29,411 bases of DNA, from positions 1 to 29,411 of the forward strand of contig CAYTTA010000030.1 in NCBI GenBank assembly GCA_964440655.1, in the 5' to 3' direction. The DNA is from CAYTTA01 sp964440655 (GTDB lineage Bacteria > Bacteroidota > Rhodothermia > Balneolales > Balneolaceae). Positions 22,891 through 29,411 of the stretch are shown here, one piece after another. The position numbers were made by a program, and so were the translations under genes. Position 1 is the stretch's first letter; the number at the start of each line of letters is the position of its first letter. The notes under the pieces are model-generated. The model was not told the DNA's origin, searched no databases, and worked only from the letters and a program-made list of their open reading frames with translations.

Positions 22891-24957
22891 TCAACCCAGC
22901 CCGAGCCAGGCGGAGCGTTCCCTGTACCACGGCTCGAAGACCCGCTTGAGCGGGGCAAGACGCTCATCTGCCAGATGCGGATCTCTCCGGATCAGTTCCC
23001 GCGCCAGGTTTCGTGCCGATTCAAGCAGCATCCGGTCCTCGACAATGTCCGCATGGCGGAACTCCGGCAGGCCGCTCTGGCGCGTGCCCAGAAAATCCCC
23101 CGGTCCCCGGAGCTTCAGGTCCGCCTCGGCGATCCGGAAGCCGTCATTCGTCTCCACCATCATATTGAGCCGGTAGCGCCCCGCCTCGCTCAACGGCCCG
23201 CCCGGCATAAGAATGCAGTAGCTCTGCCGGCTTCCCCGGCCGATCCGGCCGCGGAGCTGATGCAGCTGCGAGAGGCCGAACCGTTCGGCGTGCTCCACCA
23301 GCATCACATTGGCATTGGGAACATCCACCCCCACCTCCACCACGGTGGTGGAGACCAGAATCTGGATCTCTCCGGCAGAGAAGCGTTTCATCACCTCCTC
23401 TTTCTCCTCCCTTCCCATTCTCCCGTGGAGCAGCCCGACGGAAGCGCGCGGAAAGCGGCTGCGGATTTTTTCATATCCCACTGTGGCATCCTTCAGGTCC
23501 ATGACTTCCGACTCCTCCACAAGGGGATAGATGATATAGGCCTGCCCGCCCTCATCAAGGTTTTGCTGCAGGAAGGCATAGATCTCCTCCCGTTTTCTCT
23601 CCGAACGGACGGCAGTTCGGACCGGCTTGCGACCCCCCGGCAGATCCCGGATTACAGAGATGTCGAGATCGCTGTAAAGGGTCATGGCCAGGGAGCGGGG
23701 AATGGGGGTGGCCGACATCACCAGAAGGTGAGGGTGGTTCCCCTTGGATGCCAGGTCGGCGCGCTGACGGACGCCGAACCGGTGTTGTTCATCGATGACA
23801 GCCAGACCGAGGTTGTGAAACTCAACACCTTCCTGGATGATGGCATGGGTTCCGATGATGACCCGGCAGGTTCCGTCGGCGATGGAGCGGAGAGTTCCAT
23901 TCCGGTCCCGCCCCCCTCCGCCGGTCAGCAGTCCGATCTCCGGAACCAGGTTGCCGATCAGGCGGGAAAGGGTCTGATGGTGTTGTTCGGCCAGAATCTC
24001 GGTGGGTGCCATGAAGGCTGCCTGATACCCGTTGTCCAGAGCCAGCAGGATCGCGCCGATCGCCACCAGCGTCTTGCCGGAGCCGACATCCCCCTGAAGG
24101 AGCCGGTGCATCTGATCCCCCGAGAAGAGATCCTTCCTGATTTCACCGAGGGCGGTTTTCTGGCCTTCTGTGAGTTCGAAGGGGAGCTGCTCATTGAAGA
24201 AGGTGCGGGTCAGCTCGCCGACCCGGATGAAGGGCGGACCCTTTTTTTTATCGAAATGAAAAGTGCGTACCCGGGCCATCGTGAGCTGAAAGAGGAAGAG
24301 CTCTTCGAACTTGAACCGCTCCAGGGCGATCTCCGGTTCATTCATCTCCTGCGGGGTGTGAATCATGCGGAAGGCGGCGGCTCTCTCCGGCCAGGAGTGA
24401 GACTCCCGGATCTCTTCAGGCAGAAATTCAACCGGCGGGGCTTTCGTCAGGATCTGCCCGATCCAGTCGGCCAGCAGCCGGCTGGTGATCCGGGTGGAGA
24501 CAAACTCCTTCGGAGCGGGGTAGATCGGGATGATTCGCTGCATTCTGCGCAGCTCTTCCCGCCCGGAAGGCAGCCGGAGCTCGGGATGGGCCATCGAGAG
24601 AGTTTTCCCGAATCGCCGCACTTTACCGAAGAATGCGGCGAATGCACCTTTCCGGAGACGGTTCCGGAAAAAGCGGGTCCCATGAAACCAGACTCCCGTC
24701 AGGGAACCGGTCCCGTCCGAAAGTACCACCTCAAGGCGCTTTTTGGCCCCGAACCCCGTTTCATTCAGAGAGAGGATCTCCCCGGCAACCAGGGCGGTCT
24801 CCTCCATGCCCGAGAGGCTGCCGATGGGGCGCACCACCCGCTGGTCGATGTAGCGGTGGGGAAAAAGAAGAAGCAGATCGGCAGGGGATTCGATCCCCTG
24901 GGCGAGGAGTGCTTCGGCCCGTTTCACACTAAGTCCTGGCAGGTCCTGAAGTCTCAA
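22891..24957 (-). CDS. recG: ATP-dependent DNA helicase RecG
   Basis: The protein has 688 residues from an apparent TTG start (24955-24957), the only candidate that keeps the conserved LRLQDLPGLSVKRAEALLAQGI wedge-domain start. The next in-frame alternative, a GTG nine codons on, would cut into it. Features are the OB-fold wedge domain, Walker A GDVGSGKT (289-296), the DEQH box (389-392), MSATPIPRSLAMTLYSDLD, the motif V/VI region (STTVVEVGVDVPNANVML, HQLRGRIGRGSRQSYC) and the terminal PGDFLGTRQSG element of the RecG C-terminus. It remodels stalled forks and branch-migrates Holliday junctions. Upstream, on its own strand, is an AT-rich stretch with TATATA and a short inverted repeat at 24966-24981. 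Confidence 0.96.
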   Translation of the reverse strand: MRLQDLPGLSVKRAEALLAQGIESPADLLLLFPHRYIDQRVVRPIGSLSGMEETALVAGEILSLNETGFGAKKRLEVVLSDGTGSLTGVWFHGTRFFRNRLRKGAFAAFFGKVRRFGKTLSMAHPELRLPSGREELRRMQRIIPIYPAPKEFVSTRITSRLLADWIGQILTKAPPVEFLPEEIRESHSWPERAAAFRMIHTPQEMNEPEIALERFKFEELFLFQLTMARVRTFHFDKKKGPPFIRVGELTRTFFNEQLPFELTEGQKTALGEIRKDLFSGDQMHRLLQGDVGSGKTLVAIGAILLALDNGYQAAFMAPTEILAEQHHQTLSRLIGNLVPEIGLLTGGGGRDRNGTLRSIADGTCRVIIGTHAIIQEGVEFHNLGLAVIDEQHRFGVRQRADLASKGNHPHLLVMSATPIPRSLAMTLYSDLDISVIRDLPGGRKPVRTAVRSERKREEIYAFLQQNLDEGGQAYIIYPLVEESEVMDLKDATVGYEKIRSRFPRASVGLLHGRMGREEKEEVMKRFSAGEIQILVSTTVVEVGVDVPNANVMLVEHAERFGLSQLHQLRGRIGRGSRQSYCILMPGGPLSEAGRYRLNMMVETNDGFRIAEADLKLRGPGDFLGTRQSGLPEFRHADIVEDRMLLESARNLARELIRRDPHLADERLAPLKRVFEPWYRERSAWLGLG

Positions 24958-25078
24958 ACTGTTATACTGCTATATATCAGTGTTATTATGCGAAAGTCGT
25001 TTTCCAGGCAGTTTTGCCCGATTCTGACGATTTTTGCCAACAAAAGGGAGGTTTGTGAAAAAATTATATCCCGGGGTG

Positions 25079-25109
25079 TTGGTATCAAAAGTGGAAATGT
25101 GTATGTTTG
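25079..25109 (+). promoter_or_regulatory. Candidate Bacteroidota-type promoter of the str operon
   Basis: TTG at 25079-25081, a 20-base spacer and TATGTTTG at 25102-25109 match the Bacteroidota TTTG / TAnnTTTG architecture, the -7 element perfectly. A start about 5-7 bases downstream would leave an untranslated leader of roughly 35 bases before the rpsL GTG. Recognised by eye. Confidence 0.45.
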
Positions 25110-25148
25110 CAAGCTATTGATTTCACGAAACCAAAAACAGGGAATTCC

Positions 25149-25523
25149 GTGCCTACGATACAGCAACTGATTCGCAAAGGTAGAAAAAGCAAGAAGACCA
25201 AGACAGCGTCTCCTGCCCTGCAGAACTGCCCCCAGAGAAGAGGGGTCTGCACCCGGGTCTATACGACCACGCCGAAGAAGCCGAACTCGGCACTGCGGAA
25301 GGTGGCCCGTGTGCGGCTGACCAACGGAATTGAAGTGACTGCCTATATCCCCGGTGAGGGGCATAACCTCCAGGAGCACAGCATTGTGCTGATCCGGGGC
25401 GGGCAGGTGAAGGACTTGCCCGGTGTTCGCTATCATGTCATCCGGGGCGCACTTGATACGGCCGGAGTGAATGACCGGAAGCAGGGGCGCAGCCACTATG
25501 GTGTGAAGAGACCCAAAGGGTAA
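25149..25523 (+). CDS. rpsL: 30S ribosomal protein S12
   Basis: The protein has 124 residues from GTG 25149 (then PTIQQLIRKGRKSKK); the upstream TTG frame would add 14 unrelated residues. Conserved S12 core: CPQRRGVCTRVYTTTPKKPNS, ALRKVARVRLTNG, YIPGEGHNLQEHS. It sits at the ribosomal decoding centre. K43 and K88, the main streptomycin-resistance positions, are wild type. Position 86 is glutamine (GGQVKDLPG; codon CAG), where arginine is nearly universal (GGRVKD). It is the first gene of the str operon; rpsG starts 24 bases downstream. Confidence 0.98.
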   Translation: MPTIQQLIRKGRKSKKTKTASPALQNCPQRRGVCTRVYTTTPKKPNSALRKVARVRLTNGIEVTAYIPGEGHNLQEHSIVLIRGGQVKDLPGVRYHVIRGALDTAGVNDRKQGRSHYGVKRPKG

Positions 25524-25547
25524 CGGAAATTTTAAACGTCGACAGAT

Positions 25548-26015
25548 ATGCGTAGGAAAAGAGCGGTAGTACGGGAAGTTGCGCCGGATCCGGTGTTTCA
25601 GGACAGGCTGGTCACCCGGTTCATCAACAGTCTGATGCGTGACGGAAAAAAGAATGTTGCCCGGAAGATCCTCTACCAGGCGTTCGGGGTCATTGAGGAG
25701 AAGACCAATGAGGATCCCATTGAAGTGTTCAAGGCAGCCCTGAACAACGCGACGCCGGCTGTTGAGGTGCGGTCCCGCCGGGTTGGGGGTGCCACCTATC
25801 AGGTACCGATCGAGGTGCGGCCGGATCGTGGTACGGCATTGAGCATCCGCTGGATCATCCAGGCGGCCCGCTCGCGAAATGACAAGTCAATGGCCCTGCG
25901 GCTTTCCCGGGAGCTGATCGATGCTTCCAACAATGAGGGGGGTGCGGTCCGGAAGAAGGATGAGACCCACCGGATGGCCGAGGCGAACAAGGCGTTTGCT
26001 CATTTCCGGTTCTGA
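25548..26015 (+). CDS. rpsG: 30S ribosomal protein S7
   Basis: The 155-residue protein is the standard length for bacterial S7. The N-terminus MRRKRAVVREVAPDPVFQD is followed by the rRNA-binding core (VTRFINSLMRDGKKNVARKI) and the conserved strand NNATPAVEVRSRRVGGATYQVP. The C-terminus RKKDETHRMAEANKAFAHF is also conserved. It nucleates assembly of the 30S head. The bases before the ATG (AAATTTTAAACGTCGACAGAT) contain no Shine-Dalgarno, which fits a Bacteroidota-type initiation style. Second gene of the str operon; fusA follows after 63 bases. Confidence 0.98.
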   Translation: MRRKRAVVREVAPDPVFQDRLVTRFINSLMRDGKKNVARKILYQAFGVIEEKTNEDPIEVFKAALNNATPAVEVRSRRVGGATYQVPIEVRPDRGTALSIRWIIQAARSRNDKSMALRLSRELIDASNNEGGAVRKKDETHRMAEANKAFAHFRF

Positions 26016-26078
26016 CCGGCAGGACGAGCAGGTGACCGGATTCAAGTTCACAAACTTTTTTAAAGAAGCAGCAAGACG

Positions 26079-28223
26079 ATGCCCGAAGTAAGCACGAAAA
26101 TGAGTTCAGACGTGATCGACCGCATCAAGCGGACCCGGAACATCGGTATCATGGCTCACATTGATGCCGGCAAGACGACGGTTTCGGAGAGGATCCTCTT
26201 CTATACCGGGCGCAGCCACCGGCTGGGTGAGACGCATGAAGGGTCGGCCACGATGGACTGGATGGATCAGGAGCAGGAGAGGGGGATTACCATTACCTCT
26301 GCCGCGACCCACTGTATCTGGAAAGATCACCGGATCAACATTATTGACACGCCGGGTCACGTGGACTTCACCGTGGAGGTGGAGCGTTCACTGCGGATTC
26401 TGGACGGGGCGATTGCTGTTTTCTGTTCGGTCGGTGCGGTTCAGCCGCAATCCGAAACCGTCTGGCGTCAGGCCAACAAATACATGGTGCCGCGTCTTGC
26501 CTTCGTGAACAAGATGGACCGGACGGGGGCCAATTTCTACAATGTGCTTGAGCAGATGAGGCGCAAGCTCAACGCCAATCCCATTCCCATCCAGATCCCG
26601 ATCGGTGCGGAAGAGACGTTCAAGGGTGTCGTGGATCTGATTCATATGAGGGGGATTATCTGGGATGAGGCCTCCCTGGGGTCCAAGTATGATGTGATCG
26701 ATATTCCGGAAGAGCTTAAAGAGAAGGCCGAAGAGTACCGGAAGCTGATGATCGAGGCGATTGCCGATCATGACGATGAGCTGATGGAGAAGTATCTGAT
26801 GGAGGAGGAGATCTCCCCCGAGGAGATCGATGCCGCGATCCGCAAGGCGACACTTGCCCTTTCGATAACCCCGGTTCTTTGCGGGACCGCTCTGAAAAAC
26901 AAGGGTGTTCAGGCACTTCTGGACAAGGTTCTGGACTATCTTCCCAGTCCGCTGGATCTGGAGGCGGTAGAGGGGATGGATCCCTCCGATCATGAGAAGA
27001 AGCTTGTCCGGAAGCCGAGCGTCGAGGAGCCTTTCTCCGCGCTGGCATTCAAGATTATGACCGACCCGTATGTCGGAAAACTGGTCTTCTTCCGGGTCTA
27101 CTCCGGTGCTCTTGAGAAAGGGTCCTACATTCTGAATGCCACTACCGGAAAGCGGGAGCGGATCGGGCGGATTCTCGAAATGCACGCCAATGACAAGAAG
27201 GATGTCGAGATTGTACGCGCCGGGGATATTGCTGCGGCGGTCGGGGTCAAGGAGGTTCGTACCGGGGATACATTCTGTGCACCCGATGCACCGATCCTTC
27301 TGGAGCAGATTACCTTCCCTGAGCCGGTGATCAAGCTGGCCGTGGAGCCCAAATCCAAAGCGGATGCCGACCGTCTTTCCGACGGTCTCTCCAAGCTTGC
27401 CGATGAGGATCCGACCTTCCAGGTAAGCACCGATACGGAGACCGGTCAGACCACCATTGCGGGAATGGGAGAGCTTCACCTTGAGGTGATTGTCGAACGG
27501 CTGAAGCGTGAATTCAAGGTGGAGGCCAATGTCGGTGCGCCTCAGGTTGCCTATCGCGAAACCATTTCGAAGGCGCTCACCCATCGCGAACTCTACAAGA
27601 AGCAGACCGGTGGTCGTGGGAAATTTGCAGATATCGAATTCGAGATCGCTCCGATCGAGCACTTCGAGCAGTATGCGGACGATGACAAGCGCGTAACCAT
27701 CAGCGAAGGATTCAAGTTCATCAACGAGATTGTTGGTGGCGCGATTCCGAAAGAGTATATCCCTTCGGTTGAAAAAGGATTCCGCGAAGCGATGAAGGGT
27801 GGTATCCAGGCCAACTATGCCGCCCAGAATATTGGTGTCCGTCTCTATGATGGATCCTATCACGATGTAGACTCCGACTCGTTCAGCTTTGAGCTCTGTG
27901 CGCGGCTTGCATTCCGTAACTCGGCAAGAAAAGCCTCTCCAAAGATGCTCGAGCCGATCATGGATGTCGAGATCAGCACGCCGGAAGAGTACATGGGTGA
28001 TGTGATCGGCGATATCAACGGTCGCAGAGGAATCATCCAGAAGATGGACAGCAACCCGGAGGGTTCTGTTGTCCGGGCCAAGGTGCCGCTCGCCGAGATG
28101 TTCGGTTACTCCACGGATCTTCGCTCCCTTACGCAGGGGCGCGCATCCTACTCCATGGAGTTCAGCGAGTATGCGGAGGTCCCCGAGTCGAAGGCGAAGG
28201 AGATCATTGAGGAGCAAGCTTAA
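26079..28223 (+). CDS. fusA: Translation elongation factor G
   Basis: The protein has 714 residues from ATG 26079; ATG 26100 (MSSDVIDRIKRTRNIG) is an alternative. GTPase motifs: G1 AHIDAGKT (26-33), G3 DTPGHVD (90-96), G4 NKMD (144-147). Domain II begins near FSALAFKIMTDPYVGKLVFF. Domain III carries GMGELHLEVIVERLKREF. Domains IV and V follow with GGRGKFADIEFEI, GGAIPKEYIPSVEKGF and MDVEISTPEEYMGDVIGDIN. It catalyses translocation of tRNA and mRNA on the ribosome. A short extra segment in domain IV (EHFEQYADDDKRVTISEGF) may be a lineage feature. No Shine-Dalgarno is evident (AAAGAAGCAGCAAGACG). tuf starts 18 bases after the stop. Confidence 0.98.
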   Translation: MPEVSTKMSSDVIDRIKRTRNIGIMAHIDAGKTTVSERILFYTGRSHRLGETHEGSATMDWMDQEQERGITITSAATHCIWKDHRINIIDTPGHVDFTVEVERSLRILDGAIAVFCSVGAVQPQSETVWRQANKYMVPRLAFVNKMDRTGANFYNVLEQMRRKLNANPIPIQIPIGAEETFKGVVDLIHMRGIIWDEASLGSKYDVIDIPEELKEKAEEYRKLMIEAIADHDDELMEKYLMEEEISPEEIDAAIRKATLALSITPVLCGTALKNKGVQALLDKVLDYLPSPLDLEAVEGMDPSDHEKKLVRKPSVEEPFSALAFKIMTDPYVGKLVFFRVYSGALEKGSYILNATTGKRERIGRILEMHANDKKDVEIVRAGDIAAAVGVKEVRTGDTFCAPDAPILLEQITFPEPVIKLAVEPKSKADADRLSDGLSKLADEDPTFQVSTDTETGQTTIAGMGELHLEVIVERLKREFKVEANVGAPQVAYRETISKALTHRELYKKQTGGRGKFADIEFEIAPIEHFEQYADDDKRVTISEGFKFINEIVGGAIPKEYIPSVEKGFREAMKGGIQANYAAQNIGVRLYDGSYHDVDSDSFSFELCARLAFRNSARKASPKMLEPIMDVEISTPEEYMGDVIGDINGRRGIIQKMDSNPEGSVVRAKVPLAEMFGYSTDLRSLTQGRASYSMEFSEYAEVPESKAKEIIEEQA

Positions 28224-28241
28224 TCAACAAACAACAGACTC

Positions 28242-29411
28242 ATGGCAAAAGAACAATTTCAGCGCACCAAGCCTCATGTGAATGTGGGCACGATCGGTCA
28301 CGTGGATCACGGCAAGACGACCACGACGGCTGCGATTACGAAGGTCATGGCCAAGCACTACGGGGGTGAGGCCCGTGATTTTTCCGAGATCGACAATGCT
28401 CCCGAGGAGCGCGAGCGGGGGATCACGATTGCGACCTCTCACGTTGAGTATGAGACCGATCAGCGCCACTATGCCCATGTGGACTGTCCGGGTCACGCCG
28501 ACTATGTGAAGAACATGGTTACCGGTGCCGCCCAGATGGACGGTGCGATTCTGGTTGTGGCTGCCACAGATGGTCCGATGCCCCAGACGCGCGAGCACAT
28601 TCTGCTGGCCCGTCAGGTCGGGGTTCCCCAGATTGTGGTCTTCATGAACAAGGTGGATCTGGTCGACGATGAGGAGCTTCTGGAGCTGGTCGAGCTGGAG
28701 ATCCGCGAGCTTCTGAGCAGCTATGAGTTTGACGGGGACAACATTCCGGTGATCCAGGGCAGTGCGCTGGGAGCGCTGAACGGCGAGGAGAAGTGGGAGC
28801 AGCGGATTGTCGATCTGATGAAGGCGGTCGATGAGACGATCCCGACTCCGGAGCGTGATGTTGACAAACCCTTCCTGATGCCGGTCGAGGATGTTTTCTC
28901 CATCACGGGTCGGGGGACGGTGGCCACGGGTCGTATTGAGCGGGGTGTGGTCAAGCTCAACGACGAGGTGGAGATTGTCGGGATTGCCGAGGAGTCGATG
29001 AAGAGTGTTGTTACCGGCATTGAAATGTTCCGCCGTCTGCTGGATCAGGGGCAGGCCGGGGACAACGCCGGGATCCTGCTGCGCGGGATCAACAAGGAGC
29101 AGATCCAGCGGGGAATGGTTCTCTGCAAGCCGGGCTCGATCAAGCCTCACCGCAAGTTTGAGTGTGAGGTCTATGTTCTGAGCAAGGATGAGGGTGGCCG
29201 TCACACGCCGTTCTTCAAGGGGTACCGTCCGCAGTTCTACTTCCGTACGACGGACGTAACGGGCGAGTGTGAGCTTCCCGAAGGCGTGGAGATGGTCATG
29301 CCGGGTGACAACGTCCAGCTTGTGGTGAACCTGATCCAGCCGGTCGCCATGGAGGCCGGTCTCCGTTTTGCAATCCGCGAAGGGGGCCGTACGGTCGGAG
29401 CGGGTGTGATC
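28242..29411 (+). CDS. tuf: Translation elongation factor Tu (3' end cut by the window)
   Basis: 390 codons are visible from ATG 28242 (MAKEQFQRTKPHVNVGTIG) and no stop is reached. By family length only a handful of residues are missing. G1 is GHVDHGKT (19-26), G3 DCPGHADY, G4 NKVD. The barrel domains include EDVFSITGRGTVATGRIERG and TPFFKGYRPQFYFRTTDVTG, and the visible end is RFAIREGGRTVGAGVI. It delivers aminoacyl-tRNA to the ribosome. It directly follows fusA, the Chlorobiota/Proteobacteria-like str-operon order, whereas classical Bacteroidia keep tuf elsewhere. The leader of 18 A-rich bases has no Shine-Dalgarno. Confidence 0.98.
   Translation, partial: MAKEQFQRTKPHVNVGTIGHVDHGKTTTTAAITKVMAKHYGGEARDFSEIDNAPEERERGITIATSHVEYETDQRHYAHVDCPGHADYVKNMVTGAAQMDGAILVVAATDGPMPQTREHILLARQVGVPQIVVFMNKVDLVDDEELLELVELEIRELLSSYEFDGDNIPVIQGSALGALNGEEKWEQRIVDLMKAVDETIPTPERDVDKPFLMPVEDVFSITGRGTVATGRIERGVVKLNDEVEIVGIAEESMKSVVTGIEMFRRLLDQGQAGDNAGILLRGINKEQIQRGMVLCKPGSIKPHRKFECEVYVLSKDEGGRHTPFFKGYRPQFYFRTTDVTGECELPEGVEMVMPGDNVQLVVNLIQPVAMEAGLRFAIREGGRTVGAGVI

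Noticed and set aside
22387..25170. A 927-codon open frame on the plus strand
   Set aside because: It runs antisense through all of recG, a clear full-length gene, and its translation is low-complexity with no family resemblance. Avoidance of TTA, CTA and TCA codons in this GC-rich genome explains the open antisense frame.
26388..28217. A 609-codon minus-strand frame antisense to fusA, and a similar 326-codon frame at 28224-29204 antisense to tuf
   Set aside because: Both are shadows of highly conserved translation genes whose codon bias removes antisense stops.
1..29411. Search by eye for tRNA genes, CRISPR arrays, transposases, integrases and attachment sites
   Set aside because: No cloverleaf-like arms, regularly spaced repeats or recombinase motifs were seen; a covariance-model search was not possible here.

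Overview
The window is a housekeeping-rich chromosomal segment from a Gram-negative member of the Fibrobacterota-Chlorobiota-Bacteroidota group. It fits a Balneolota/Rhodothermota-like lineage better than classical Bacteroidia. The evidence is fairly high GC by eye, an Omp85-type outer-membrane barrel, several Sec-exported proteins, very weak or absent Shine-Dalgarno sequences before rpsG, fusA and tuf, and upstream boxes resembling the Bacteroidota sigma factor -7 element (TAnnTTTG). In addition, tuf directly follows fusA in the str operon, as in Chlorobiota and Proteobacteria. Genus and species cannot be named from this sequence alone.

Layout. 1-773 (-): N-terminal part of an exported PA-domain/M28-type peptidase, cut by the window edge. 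1066-3219 (+): CPA2 cation/proton antiporter with two C-terminal universal-stress domains. 3364-3621 (+): orphan VapB-like antitoxin preceded by an inverted repeat. 3709-4974 (-): hisS. 5285-7003 (+): exported M1 aminopeptidase, convergent with purU (7015-7935, -). 8096-10525 (+): priA, whose zinc-binding region has lost one of its two metal sites. 10774-12673 (+): scpB and an overlapping rluB-type pseudouridine synthase. 12745-16523 (+): exported TPR-like protein, exported thioredoxin-like protein, DtxR/MntR-type metalloregulator and protoporphyrinogen oxidase, the last two overlapping. 16533-18071 (-): large SGNH hydrolase, divergent from a POTRA-less Omp85 barrel (about 18210-19430, +). 19515-21929 (-): mutS2, divergent from a TauE/SafE permease (22082-22888, +) that runs tail-to-tail into recG (22891-24957, -). 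25149-29411 (+): str operon rpsL-rpsG-fusA-tuf, with tuf cut a few codons before its end.

Functional grouping. The main themes are translation (hisS, rpsL, rpsG, fusA, tuf, rluB), DNA replication restart, recombination and segregation (priA, recG, mutS2, scpB), and envelope or periplasmic functions (M28, M1, TPR, thioredoxin-like, Omp85). A metal/heme couple (DtxR-type regulator plus protoporphyrinogen oxidase) sits in the middle. I see no mobile element, CRISPR array, prophage, tRNA or rRNA. No clearly new multi-gene system is visible. The most distinctive points are the selective loss of zinc site 2 in PriA, the toxin-less antitoxin with a candidate operator, glutamine at S12 position 86, a recurring TATCTTG promoter-like box, and the divergent SGNH hydrolase/POTRA-less Omp85 pair.
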